NCBI RefSeq assembly: GCF_014268585.2
Contig: NZ_CP077092.1
Span: 434,001-498,000, forward strand
DNA length: 64,000 bases
Origin: Pseudomonas iranensis
GTDB lineage: Bacteria > Pseudomonadota > Gammaproteobacteria > Pseudomonadales > Pseudomonadaceae
Reading direction: 5' to 3'
Part shown: one piece after another, positions 37,600-46,599 of the stretch
Position numbering within the stretch: the first letter of the stretch is position 1
How the letters are laid out: the number at the start of each line of letters is the position of its first letter
The notes under the pieces: generated by a model
Database searches by the model: none
Told to the model about the DNA's origin: nothing
The model's input: only the letters and a program-made list of their open reading frames with translations
Position numbers and translations under genes: made by a program

Positions 37600-38961
37600 C
37601 TTCTGATGCCTGTACGAAGATCCGCTGTGTTGCTCAGGCAACTGCGCCTCACCGTGAAACAACTTCTCGCGCAAGGTGCCGCTGTCATACGCAGTCTTGA
37701 ACGAGCCGCGTCGCTGCAACTCGGGAATCACCAGTTCGATGAAATCGACATAACTTTCCGGGGTGACGATGCGGGTCAGGTTGAAGCCGTCCAGACCGGT
37801 TTCGGCGATCCACGATTCGAGTTCATCCGCCACTTGCTCGGGCGAACCGACCACGGTGATGTAACGGCCGCCGAGGGCGTGCTGGTCGAGCAACTTGCGC
37901 CGGGTCCAGTCGTTGTTCTGCAGGTTTTTCGTCGCCGACTGAATCGCATTGCTCTTCACGTACTGGATCGCTTCGTCGATTTCGTACTGGGCAAAGTCGA
38001 TGCCTGTAGACGCGGAAAAGTGCGCCACGCCGGCTTCGGCGCTGGCGTAGCTGAGGTACTCGGCATGCTTGGCCCACGCCGCTTCTTCGGTGGCGCCAAC
38101 GATCACATTGAGGCCCATGAACACCTTGATGTCTTCAGGATTGCGTCCGGCTTCGACGGCGCTGGCGCGGACCTTGTCGACCTGCACTTTGGTCGATGGT
38201 TTGTTCTGGCCGCTGATGAACACGCACTCGGCATGACGCCCGGCAAACAGCAAGCCGCGATCGGAGCTGCCGGCCTGAAACAGCACCGGCGTGCGCTGCG
38301 GCGACGGCTCGCAGAGGTGATAACCCTCGACCTGATAGAACTCGCCCTGGTGCTCGACCTTGTGCACTTTTTCCGGTTGCGCATAGATACGCTGCTCGCG
38401 ATCGTTGAGTACCGCACCGTTCTCCCAGCTGCCTTCCCAGAGCTTGTACAAGACCTGCAGATATTCTTCGGCCTGGTCGTAGCGGCGGTCATGTTCGACC
38501 TGTTCGCGCAGACCCATGGCTTTGGCGGCGCTGTCCAGGTAACCGGTGACAATGTTCCAGCCAACGCGGCCGCGACTCAGATGATCGAGCGTCGACATGC
38601 GCCGGGCGAACAGATACGGCGGCTCGTAAGTGAGATTGGCGGTCAGGCCGAAACCGAGATTTCTGGTAACAGCGGCCATGGCCGAAACCAGCAGCAGCGG
38701 GTCATTGACCGGCAACTGGATCGACTCTTTCAGCGTGACGTCCACCGAGTTCTGATAGACGTCGTAGACGCCGACGATGTCAGCGATGAACAAGCCATCG
38801 AACAATCCACGCTCAAGCAACTGCGCCAGTTCGGTCCAGTACTCAATCGTGTTGTAGCGGGTCGAGGTGTCGCGCGGATGCGTCCACAGGCCATGATTGA
38901 TGTGGCCGATGCAGTTCATGTTGAACGCGTTGAGCAGAATCTTCTTTTTCGCAGCGCTCAT
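37570..38961 (-). CDS. Flavin-dependent monooxygenase, NtaA/SnaA/DszA family
   Basis: A 463-residue luciferase-like monooxygenase of the group that uses reduced flavin from a partner reductase. Typical segments are LLNAFNMNCIGHINHGLW, GRVGWNIVTGYLDSAAKAMG and PVLFQAGSSDRG. Family members cleave C-S or C-N bonds in nitrilotriacetate, dibenzothiophene sulfone and similar compounds. Its ATG overlaps the stop of the SfnB gene before it. The last codons (KLREQARSHI) come from a REP repeat. A sulfur substrate is inferred from the SfnB and Met neighbours. Confidence 0.88.
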   Translation of the reverse strand: MSAAKKKILLNAFNMNCIGHINHGLWTHPRDTSTRYNTIEYWTELAQLLERGLFDGLFIADIVGVYDVYQNSVDVTLKESIQLPVNDPLLLVSAMAAVTRNLGFGLTANLTYEPPYLFARRMSTLDHLSRGRVGWNIVTGYLDSAAKAMGLREQVEHDRRYDQAEEYLQVLYKLWEGSWENGAVLNDREQRIYAQPEKVHKVEHQGEFYQVEGYHLCEPSPQRTPVLFQAGSSDRGLLFAGRHAECVFISGQNKPSTKVQVDKVRASAVEAGRNPEDIKVFMGLNVIVGATEEAAWAKHAEYLSYASAEAGVAHFSASTGIDFAQYEIDEAIQYVKSNAIQSATKNLQNNDWTRRKLLDQHALGGRYITVVGSPEQVADELESWIAETGLDGFNLTRIVTPESYVDFIELVIPELQRRGSFKTAYDSGTLREKLFHGEAQLPEQHSGSSYRHQKLREQARSHI

Positions 38962-40154
38962 CAGATCGTCCCTCGCAGCGGAGGGTTTTCATCGTTGAGG
39001 TAATAATTGCCTACTGCGTGATATTTCCAGCGCACCGGGTCGTGCAGGGTGTGCACGCGAGCGTTGCGCCAGTGGCGGTCGAGGCCGTGCTCGCTCAGGG
39101 TGGCCTGGCTGCCGGCGAGTTCGAACAGCGTGCTGCCAGCGGCGAGGGAGATTTCTGTGCTGATCGCTCGCGCTTCGGCGACCGCGATCGAGGCGGCGGC
39201 GACGGTTTCGGCGTTGGTTTCGGCTTGCGCGGCATCAAGAAATTCGCCGGCACGTTCGAGCAAGGCTTCGGTGGCGTGCAGGCGGATGCTCAGGTGGCCG
39301 AAGCTTTTCAACGTCAGCGGGTCTTCGGTGGCTTTGTCGTTGCCGGAATCGATCCATGGGCGGGTCTTGCTGCGCACGAAATGCAGGGCGTCTTCGTAAG
39401 CGGCGCGGGCGATGCCGGTGTCGATGGCGGCGTGGAGAATCTGCGCCAGCGGGCCGACCGGGGTCGGGCGCTCGAAAGCGCTCTGGAACGGCATCACGTC
39501 TTCCGCCGCTACATACACATCTTCGAACACTACCGAGCCGCTGCCGGTGGTGCGCTGGCCGAAGCCGCTCCAGTCGTCGATCACCGTTAGGCCCTTGCTT
39601 TCGCGCGGGACGAAGGCCAGTTGCTGTACGCCGTTTTCATCGACCACCGACGTTGGAATGCGCTGCGCGTAAATCGCCCCCGTCGAGTAGAACTTGCGAC
39701 CGTTGATGCGATAACCAGCGCCGTCGCGTTTGAGACTGGTGATACGGTCGTGAGCGGTTCTGGTGCCCAGTTCCGCCAAAGCATTGCCAAAGCGCTGGCC
39801 GGCGAGGACCTCGGCGTACAGGCGCTGTTTCTGTTCATCGCTGCCATTCACGCGCAGCACTTCCAGTGCGTAGAAATGGTTCTGCGGAATCTGCCCGAGC
39901 GAACCGTCGGCCTGAGCGATGAGTGCGATGACTTTGCCCAGGGTGATGTTGGATACGCCCGCGCCGCCATATTCTTTCGGCACGCTGATGCTCCACAGGC
40001 CGGAGCGGGAAAACACTTCCAGCTCGGCCAATGGCAGGCGGCGTTCGCGGTCGCGCAGGGCGCTGTCGCGTTTGAAATCTTCGGCCAGGTCGCTGGCGAC
40101 GATCAGGGCTTGCTCATCGCTGGTGATGAGCGCGACGTGATGGGAAAGCGTCAT
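38961..40154 (-). CDS. sfnB: SfnB-family sulfur acquisition oxidoreductase, second copy
   Basis: A 397-residue acyl-CoA dehydrogenase-like flavoprotein of the SfnB sulfur acquisition family. LWSISVPKEYGGAGVSNITL is the N-terminal fold, VIDDWSGFGQRTTGSGSVVF the middle beta domain, and HWRNARVHTLHDPVRWKYHA the C-terminus. SfnB proteins are induced under sulfate limitation and work with flavin monooxygenases; their exact reaction is unsettled. It is clearly paralogous to the copy 27 bp upstream. Confidence 0.9.
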   Translation of the reverse strand: MTLSHHVALITSDEQALIVASDLAEDFKRDSALRDRERRLPLAELEVFSRSGLWSISVPKEYGGAGVSNITLGKVIALIAQADGSLGQIPQNHFYALEVLRVNGSDEQKQRLYAEVLAGQRFGNALAELGTRTAHDRITSLKRDGAGYRINGRKFYSTGAIYAQRIPTSVVDENGVQQLAFVPRESKGLTVIDDWSGFGQRTTGSGSVVFEDVYVAAEDVMPFQSAFERPTPVGPLAQILHAAIDTGIARAAYEDALHFVRSKTRPWIDSGNDKATEDPLTLKSFGHLSIRLHATEALLERAGEFLDAAQAETNAETVAAASIAVAEARAISTEISLAAGSTLFELAGSQATLSEHGLDRHWRNARVHTLHDPVRWKYHAVGNYYLNDENPPLRGTI

Positions 40155-40181
40155 AGGGGGTTCTCCAGATGACTGGTCGTC

Positions 40182-41423
40182 TCAGATCCAGGAATGGCGA
40201 GCCGGCAAAGTGCCGTTCAGGCGATAGGCGCCGACCGCGTGATATTTCCAGCGCACCGGGTCGTGCAGGGTGTGCACGCGGGCGTTGCGCCAGTGGCGGT
40301 CGAGATTGAATTCGGCAAGGGTCGCGCGGCTGCCGGCCAGTTCGAAGAGCTTTTCGCTGGCCAGCAGCGAAATCTCGGTGGTCAGCACTTTTGCTTCGGC
40401 CACGGCGATCGAAGCGCGTGCGGCGGATTCGGCAGTCAGCGGCGCGGCGTGGACGTCATTGAGCACTTTGCCGGCCTTGCGCAGCAGCGCTTCGGCGGCG
40501 TGCAGTTCGATTTTCAGTTTGCCGATATCGGCGATCACGTAAAGGTCATCGCAGGCGCGCTCGACCTTGGCGTCGATCCATGGCCGTGCGCGGGTTTTGA
40601 CGAAGTCGATGGCGTCGTCGATGGCGCCACGGGCGATGCCGGCGTCAATGGCCGCTTGAATCAGCTGCGACACTGCGCCCTGGGTGTTCGGCTTGTCGTT
40701 GATCTTCCAGTTGTCGATGACCAGGCTCGACTCGACGCGCACGTTGTTCAGCAGGATCGTGCCGCTGGCCGTGGTGCGCTGACCGAAGCCCGACCAGTCA
40801 TCGACGATGCGCAGACCTGGCGTGCCGCGCCGGACGAAGGCCAGCACCTGTTTACCGTCATCGTTGAGCGCTTTCACCGCGACCCAATGCGCAAACAGCG
40901 CGCCGGTGGAATAGAACTTCTGGCCGTTGATCACGTGATCGTCGCCGTCGGCGCTGATTCGCGCCTTCAGTTCCAAGGTGTTTTTCGTGCCACGTTCCGG
41001 GCCGGCATTGCCGATGCGCCAGCCTTCCAGAACACTCTGGAACAGCTGCTTTTTCTGCGCTTCGGTAGCGGTGCCGAGCAGCAGATGGATGATGCCGAAC
41101 TGGTTCTGCGGGATCTGTCCGAGCGCCGGGTCGGCGGCAGAAATGATCGCGAATACTTCGGCCAATGTGACGAAGGAAACCTGCGGGCCACCGTATTCGC
41201 GCGGGATGGCAATACTGCCCAGACCGCTGCGGGTGAACTGTTCGATTTCCGACCACGGCAGCTTGCGCTGCCGGTCGCGTTTGGCCGCCTGCACACGGGC
41301 GGCTTGCGCCAGCTCGTGGGCGGCCTTGATGGCTTGAGCGTCGTTGCGCAGTACTTGCGCGGGCAACAACAGCGGGGCGATGTCCAGGTCGGACTGCAGA
41401 TTCGCATCTGCAAGACTGGACAT
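40182..41423 (-). CDS. sfnB: SfnB-family sulfur acquisition oxidoreductase, first copy
   Basis: A 413-residue member of the same family, sharing VDDWSGFGQRTTASGT and the nearly identical C-terminal HWRNARVHTLHDPVRWKYHA with its neighbour. AGGGAG precedes the ATG. It heads the run sfnB-sfnB-monooxygenase-metQNI. The promoter region to its right is AT-rich and includes ATATGCAT at 41607-41614. Confidence 0.9.
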   Translation of the reverse strand: MSSLADANLQSDLDIAPLLLPAQVLRNDAQAIKAAHELAQAARVQAAKRDRQRKLPWSEIEQFTRSGLGSIAIPREYGGPQVSFVTLAEVFAIISAADPALGQIPQNQFGIIHLLLGTATEAQKKQLFQSVLEGWRIGNAGPERGTKNTLELKARISADGDDHVINGQKFYSTGALFAHWVAVKALNDDGKQVLAFVRRGTPGLRIVDDWSGFGQRTTASGTILLNNVRVESSLVIDNWKINDKPNTQGAVSQLIQAAIDAGIARGAIDDAIDFVKTRARPWIDAKVERACDDLYVIADIGKLKIELHAAEALLRKAGKVLNDVHAAPLTAESAARASIAVAEAKVLTTEISLLASEKLFELAGSRATLAEFNLDRHWRNARVHTLHDPVRWKYHAVGAYRLNGTLPARHSWI

Positions 41424-41686
41424 CAGTGCCGCTCCCTGGCTGCACGCAATGCCCTGGCGATCTGCACTGGGGTGATTGTGTTCCGGACCATACCTACCTC
41501 ACATCTCATGAAAAACGCCGCGAAGTGCGACGATTGAAAGAATGTCCGGTGGTCCGGTGCATATACCCTAATCGCGTATAAAAATTAAATAAACTAACTT
41601 CTAGGAATATGCATAGAAGGGGAGATGTTCGGCTTGGTTAACGAGTTTCAGGTGAGAAGTTATTGACCTCCCACCTTGGGCAGGCC
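41424..41686. promoter_or_regulatory. Promoter region of the sfnB run
   Basis: An AT-rich section at about 41570-41625 contains GGAATATGCATAG (41604-41616), a shorter form of the ATATGCATTA element found before other sulfur units. No gene is seen. Confidence 0.45.
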
Positions 41687-42451
41687 TCACTTGGTACGCG
41701 ATTCGGCAGCCTTGAATTCGGGTTTCAACGGGACTTTTACGTACGGATTCACGCAACCGATTTTCAACGTGCGCGGCGGCGCCCAGCGCGAGTTGTTACC
41801 GACCCGGTCGAGGATGCAGTACGTCACGTCCAGTCGCAGGTCTTCGCCCGCTTCGACGATCACCGCCGGTGGCACCCAGACCTGAATCGGCAGCCCGACA
41901 TCGGCCGCAGTGAGCGCCGCCAGATCCATACGCACATCCCCCCAGCGCAGGGTGATGGCGTCGTCTTCTGCCATGTTCAGGTAAGGCTCGATAGTCAGCG
42001 GCACGCCGCGTTTGATCTGGCTGGGATTCACGCCCTGACGGCGAATCGCTTCGGGGATGATCACTGGTGCCAGTTGCTGATTTTCGTCTTCGCACTGCCC
42101 AGTGGGCTGGCCACCGGGGCAATCGAGTTTGACCTGCACCCGAGTCGCCGCCGACAGTGCCGGACCCTGGCCGACCTGCATCACGCGGTAGTGAATGCGC
42201 GCGGTGCCATTGGTGATGAAACTCTCCGGCACCCGCAGGCTGACCGACTCGCCCACATCGGCCGCGCTGAGGACTTTTGACGCGACATAGCATTTGTTCC
42301 AGAACAGTTCGATCAGATCGCCAACGTCCATGTCGCGGTAGGGCGGTACACTGATCAGCAGATGGGCCGCTGTCGCCTGATTGATGCCGGTTTTTTGTGC
42401 GCATGCCAGCGTTGGCGCTGCAAGTTCGGGGGTGTGCGAAGTGCGGGTCAT
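41687..42451 (-). CDS. Unrecognised protein with two tandem beta-type repeats
   Basis: A 254-residue protein that I do not recognise. It has two related blocks of about 85 residues. The first includes MDVGDLIELFW, AADVGESVSLRVP and IHYRVMQVGQGP. The second includes MAEDDAITLRW, AADVGLPIQVWVP and VTYCILDRVGNN. The pattern suggests two Ig-like beta domains. No signal peptide is seen. Cysteines are spread through both blocks. AAGGAGAG supports the ATG at 42451 over the longer frame. It is a single gene between sulfur units. Confidence 0.65.
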   Translation of the reverse strand: MTRTSHTPELAAPTLACAQKTGINQATAAHLLISVPPYRDMDVGDLIELFWNKCYVASKVLSAADVGESVSLRVPESFITNGTARIHYRVMQVGQGPALSAATRVQVKLDCPGGQPTGQCEDENQQLAPVIIPEAIRRQGVNPSQIKRGVPLTIEPYLNMAEDDAITLRWGDVRMDLAALTAADVGLPIQVWVPPAVIVEAGEDLRLDVTYCILDRVGNNSRWAPPRTLKIGCVNPYVKVPLKPEFKAAESRTK

Positions 42452-42913
42452 CGGTTTCTCTCCTTGAAGTCTTGCAGCGAAATCCGTTTCTGGAAAACAA
42501 AAAAGACGCGAATCAACTGGCAATAAAAGCGAAAACTATTTGTTCGGTTTTAGTGCGAGTTGTTTGAACTAATTGGCGCCGGTTGCCGACTAGATAAAAG
42601 TCTGCGGAGAGGGGTGTCAATAGAGCGGCTTAGTTAATGCGTGAATTACAAGTTAATCAGAAAGCTCCTACGTCACCTAGGTAATATGCCTAGTGGTACG
42701 CGCGAAACCAGCTACAGATAAACGGCAATTGCGCAGGGTTTTGTGCGGGTTTGTTCGCAGGCAAACGTATGGAAATATGACGAGTCGAAGATGCGCGTAA
42801 CCGTTGCGCAATATATATCTGCGCTCGCAAGTAACAAATGTAGAGAAGATTGAAATGCCGGGAGAGAGGTAACTTCCATCCGTGGAAGTGGAGGGGTATT
42901 GCTGAGAAAGTTC
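42452..42913. promoter_or_regulatory. Intergenic region with inverted repeat
   Basis: This 462-bp gap separates two minus-strand genes and is AT-richer than its surroundings. CTAGG-TAATATG-CCTAG (within 42674-42695) is the clearest inverted repeat. No open frame with a convincing start was found. Confidence 0.35.
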
Positions 42914-43663
42914 TCAGGCGTGATTCAGAAACTTGCTGAGAAACTGTTTGGTGCGTTCTTCTTTCGGGTTGGCAAACAGTGCCTTGGCTTCACCCTGTTC
43001 AACAATTACGCCCTTGTCGAAAAACACCACGCGATTGGCCACGTCACGGGCAAAGCCCATTTCATGGGTGACAATCACCATGGTGCGATTTTCTTCGGCA
43101 AGACCGCGAATGGTCGCCAGCACTTCACCGACCAGTTCCGGGTCGAGCGCTGAAGTCGGTTCGTCGAACAGAATCACTTCCGGCTCCATCGCCAGCGCCC
43201 GGGCAATCGCCACGCGCTGTTGCTGGCCACCGGAGAGACGGCGCGGATAGGCGTCCTCTTTGCCGGCAAGCCCCACCTTGGTCAGCAGTTTTTTACCCAG
43301 AGCAACTGCCTGGTCGCGCGGCATCTTCTTGACCACGATCGGGCCTTCGATGACGTTTTCCAAAGCGGTGCGATGGGGGAACAGGTTGAAGTTCTGGAAC
43401 ACGAAGCCGACGTGCTGGCGCAGGTTGCGCACCAGACTTTGCTGCTGGTTCAGCGGACGGCTGGTATCGATTTCGATATCGCCGACCTTGATCCGGCCGC
43501 TGGTGGGTTCTTCGAGGAAATTCAGGCAACGCAGGAACGTCGTTTTCCCCGAGCCACTGGGCCCGATGATCGCGACGACTTCGCCTTCCTTTACCTCAAG
43601 GTCGATGCCGTTGAGCACGACCTGACCCTTGAATTGCTTGGTCAGTTTTTCCACGACAATCAT
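42914..43663 (-). CDS. tcyN: Cystine ABC transporter ATP-binding protein
   Basis: A 249-residue polar amino-acid ATPase: Walker [12 protein letters not shown], signature LSGGQQQR, Walker [14 protein letters not shown] and switch THEMGFA. The cystine assignment comes from the neighbours: a TcyJ/FliY-like binding protein, its permease and D-cysteine desulfhydrase, the same set as in E. coli. It starts five bases after the permease stop. Confidence 0.9.
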   Translation of the reverse strand: MIVVEKLTKQFKGQVVLNGIDLEVKEGEVVAIIGPSGSGKTTFLRCLNFLEEPTSGRIKVGDIEIDTSRPLNQQQSLVRNLRQHVGFVFQNFNLFPHRTALENVIEGPIVVKKMPRDQAVALGKKLLTKVGLAGKEDAYPRRLSGGQQQRVAIARALAMEPEVILFDEPTSALDPELVGEVLATIRGLAEENRTMVIVTHEMGFARDVANRVVFFDKGVIVEQGEAKALFANPKEERTKQFLSKFLNHA

Positions 43664-43667
43664 CGCG

Positions 43668-44333
43668 TCAGGACTCCTGGTCGTGCCGATTGACCCGCTC
43701 TTCCAACTTGTTCTGCAAGTGCGAAAGCACCGTGGCCAGAATCCAGTAGATCAACGCGGCGGCAAGATACATGGTGAAGACTTCGAAAGTCCGGGCGGTA
43801 ATCAGCTGCGCCTGACGGAACAGCTCCGGCACCTGAATGGTCGCAGCGAGGGCGGTGTCCTTGACCAGCGAAATGAAGCTGTTTCCCAGCGGCGGCAAAG
43901 CCGTGCGCATCGCTTGCGGCAGGATGGCCCGGCGCAGTGTCTGCGCGCGGGTCATGCCAATACTCGCAGCAGCTTCCCACTGACCGCGTTCGATCGAACC
44001 GATTGCGGCACGGAGGATTTCACAGGCGTATGCGGCCATGTTCAGCGAGAAACCGATCAGCGCTGCCGGCAGCGGATCAAGCTCCATGCCCAGTTGCGGC
44101 AAGCCGTAGTAGATCACGAACAGCTGCACCAGCAACGGCGTGCCGCGAAAGAACGACACGTAGATGCGGGCCAGCCAACTGACCGATTTAAAGCGCGACA
44201 GGCGCATCAGCGCGAGGCCGAAGCCCAGCAGCAGACCGAAGAACATCCCGCCGAGGCTGAGGACTACCGTGTAGTACGCGCCCTTCAACAGAAAGGGCGC
44301 GGAATCCAGCGCGAGTTGGAAAGCCTCTTCCAT
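43668..44333 (-). CDS. tcyL: Cystine ABC transporter permease
   Basis: A 221-residue permease of the HisM/YecS group: [40 protein letters not shown] and [19 protein letters not shown]. Its ATG overlaps the stop of the binding protein by one base, so it is coupled to it. Confidence 0.9.
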   Translation of the reverse strand: MEEAFQLALDSAPFLLKGAYYTVVLSLGGMFFGLLLGFGLALMRLSRFKSVSWLARIYVSFFRGTPLLVQLFVIYYGLPQLGMELDPLPAALIGFSLNMAAYACEILRAAIGSIERGQWEAAASIGMTRAQTLRRAILPQAMRTALPPLGNSFISLVKDTALAATIQVPELFRQAQLITARTFEVFTMYLAAALIYWILATVLSHLQNKLEERVNRHDQES

Positions 44334-45133
44334 TATTTAGTGACGTCTGCGTTGAAGTATTTCTTCGACAGTTTCTCGAGAGTGCCGTCAGCACGCAGTT
44401 CGTCGAGCGCCTTGTTCACCGCAGCGAGCAGTTCAGGCTCGCCTTTGCGCAGGGCGATACCGGATTCCTGACGCGAGAAGGCCTCACCGGCTGCGACGGT
44501 TTTCGGGGCTTTCTTGGCGTATTCGAGGGCAGCCAGACGGTCGATCAGGATGGCATCGGTACGACCGTTGTTGAGGTCGGCGAACTTGGTCGGATCATCA
44601 TCGTAGGTGCGCACGTCAGCACCCGGCACGTTGGCGCGAACCCACTGCTCGTAGTTGGTGCCCAGGCCGACACCGACTTTCTTGCCGGACAGGTCAGCGG
44701 CAGTCTTGATGTTCAGCGCCGACTCTTTGCTTTTCAGCACGAGGGCCTGGATGCCGGACACGGTGTAGGGTTCGGAGAAGTCATACTTCTTCTTGCGCTC
44801 GTCGGAGATGGTCACTTGGTTGACCACCAGATCCAGACGCTTGGATTCCAGCGCGGCGAGGATGCCGTCCCATTTGGTCGGCTGGATCTTGGCCTTGACG
44901 CCGAGCTTTTGCGCCAGCGCTTCGGACAGCTCGACTTCGAAACCGGACAGCTTGCCGTTCTCGTCGACGTAGCTGAACGGTGGGTAAGTGCCTTCCAGGC
45001 CGACGTTGAGCACGCCTTTGTCCTTGATCTGTTGCAACTGCTCACCGGCCACTGCCTGACCGATCAGGCCAGCGCTGAGCGCAAGACCCAGCGAACCGAC
45101 CAGCAGAGTGCGACGTAGTGCGGAAAAATTCAT
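44333..45133 (-). CDS. tcyJ: Cystine-binding periplasmic protein
   Basis: A 266-residue family 3 binding protein with a signal peptide (LGLALSAGLIGQAVA). LNVGLEGTYPPFSYVDENGK, KWDGILAALESKRLDLVVNQ and YDFSEPYTVSG match FliY/TcyJ. It heads tcyJLN. The 282-bp region upstream holds a family B repeat and an AT-rich promoter with GGAATATAAG at 45318-45327. Confidence 0.91.
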   Translation of the reverse strand: MNFSALRRTLLVGSLGLALSAGLIGQAVAGEQLQQIKDKGVLNVGLEGTYPPFSYVDENGKLSGFEVELSEALAQKLGVKAKIQPTKWDGILAALESKRLDLVVNQVTISDERKKKYDFSEPYTVSGIQALVLKSKESALNIKTAADLSGKKVGVGLGTNYEQWVRANVPGADVRTYDDDPTKFADLNNGRTDAILIDRLAALEYAKKAPKTVAAGEAFSRQESGIALRKGEPELLAAVNKALDELRADGTLEKLSKKYFNADVTK

Positions 45134-45336
45134 GACAAGCCCCTGTGTTTTCTTATGGAAGACGCTTAAGGAATGTAGGCAAATGGTGATTTGAACGACA
45201 GCGCTATCCTGCCTTAAAGCAGCTTAAGCGTCTCGCCCGAAATTCGCCTGCGGCGAGACTATAAGATGTCTGTTTTAGACTTGAAAATACCTAATATGGA
45301 ATCTTTTATTCATTTAAGGAATATAAGTGACTTCTT

Positions 45337-45405
45337 AAAAGATCGCAGCCTTCGGCAGCTCCTACAGGTGATCTCATGTTGGAGCTGCCGAAGGCTGCGA
45401 TCTCT
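45337..45405. repeat. Palindromic REP pair, family B
   Basis: AGATCGCAGCCTTCGGCAGC and the inverted GGAGCTGCCGAAGGCTGCGA form a long hairpin between dcyD and tcyJ. Confidence 0.88.
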
Positions 45406-45415
45406 TGATCTGCTC

Positions 45416-46408
45416 TTAGAAAGAATCCTTATACGCAAACAACGCCGGCGCGCCACCGGTGTGCAGGAAGATGATCGGGCCGTCATCGAAGCGCTGCCGG
45501 CCAATCCCGTCGAGCAGACCGGCCATGGCCTTGCCGGTGTAGACCGGGTCAAGCAACAGACCTTCCTGAGCCGCCAACAGTTTCACCGCCGCCAAAGTAC
45601 CGGCATTCGGTTCGCCGTAACGCGGGGCGAAATATTCGTCCCAGAGCTCGACCTTGAAGCTGGTCGGCAATTCGACGCCCAGCAGCTCAGCGGTGCGTTC
45701 GGCCAAACCCTGGACCTTCGGGCGCTGGTCTTCTTCACTGCGCGAAACGGTCACGCCGATCACCGGCAGTTGCGGCAGCGCCTCACTCAGCGCCAGTCCG
45801 AGACCACTGTGAGTACCGGCACTGCCTGAAGCCAGCACCACCGCGGCGAAATCGAGGCCGCTGTCCTTGATCTGCTCAGCCAGCTCCAGCCCGGCGCGCA
45901 CATAACCCAGAGCACCGAGCGCATTGGAGCCGCCAATCGGCACCAGATACGGCTTCTTGCCGTTGCCGCGCAGACGTACGGCGAGGGCGGCCAGTTGTTC
46001 GTCGGCATTGTCGAGGTTGTCGACCAACTCGACCTTGGTGTCGAACAGATCCAGCAGCAGGCGGTTGCCGTTGCCGGTGTAATTGCTGTCGTCAGTGCCC
46101 AGCGGGTTTTCCAGCAGCGCCACACAACCGAGGCCGAGTTTCGCCGCGAGCGCAGCGGTCTGGCGCACGTGATTCGATTGCAGCGCACCGGCCGTGATCA
46201 GCGTGTCAGCACCTTGCGCGAGCGCGTCGGCGGCGAGGTATTCGAGTTTGCGCAGCTTGTTGCCGCCCATCGCCAGCGGTGTCAGGTCATCGCGCTTGAT
46301 GTACACCTCGCGACCGAGCCAGGTGGACAGGCGTTCGAGTTTTTCCAGCGGCGTGGGGTGGCTCAGCAGTTCGAGACGGGGGAAGCGTTGCAGCTGTTGT
46401 TTGATCAT
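45416..46408 (-). CDS. dcyD: D-cysteine desulfhydrase
   Basis: A 330-residue PLP enzyme of the ACC deaminase/D-cysteine desulfhydrase family, which splits D-cysteine into pyruvate, ammonia and sulfide. Lys51 in [12 protein letters not shown] is the cofactor lysine. [19 protein letters not shown] and [15 protein letters not shown] bind the substrate and phosphate. The ATG at 46408 (MIKQQLQRF) is chosen over the longer frame by family fit. Its closeness to the cystine importer is the standard arrangement. Confidence 0.92.
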   Translation of the reverse strand: MIKQQLQRFPRLELLSHPTPLEKLERLSTWLGREVYIKRDDLTPLAMGGNKLRKLEYLAADALAQGADTLITAGALQSNHVRQTAALAAKLGLGCVALLENPLGTDDSNYTGNGNRLLLDLFDTKVELVDNLDNADEQLAALAVRLRGNGKKPYLVPIGGSNALGALGYVRAGLELAEQIKDSGLDFAAVVLASGSAGTHSGLGLALSEALPQLPVIGVTVSRSEEDQRPKVQGLAERTAELLGVELPTSFKVELWDEYFAPRYGEPNAGTLAAVKLLAAQEGLLLDPVYTGKAMAGLLDGIGRQRFDDGPIIFLHTGGAPALFAYKDSF

Positions 46409-46559
46409 GGGTCCGTACTGGCGCAGAAGAATGAAAGGACTATAGGCACGCGTTTTTGCCCGGGCAACCGCCAATCGCTTATAGCCAAATGGACTGAGGC
46501 CAGCACTATCGGTTCTTAATTCGTCGGCAAAGGCATGCCGTAAAGTAGGCGCCGATGAC

Positions 46560-46580
46560 GCGGCCAGACAGTCCGGCCGC
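46560..46580 (+). promoter_or_regulatory. Hairpin in the epsC leader
   Basis: A 21-bp near-perfect palindrome with arms GCGGCCAGAC and GTCCGGCCGC (one mismatch) lies four bases before the AAGGAG of epsC. It could lower translation initiation or act as an operator. Confidence 0.5.
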
Positions 46581-46599
46581 CCGTAAGGAGTCTTTTACC

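Noticed and set aside
37485..37688. 68-residue extension upstream of MetQ
   Set aside because: It is translated REP sequence and overlaps the monooxygenase gene; the signal peptide begins at 37484.
42580..42600. TGGC...TTGC considered as a sigma-54 promoter
   Set aside because: Spacing between the GG and GC elements is two bases too short, and its orientation does not fit the neighbouring genes.
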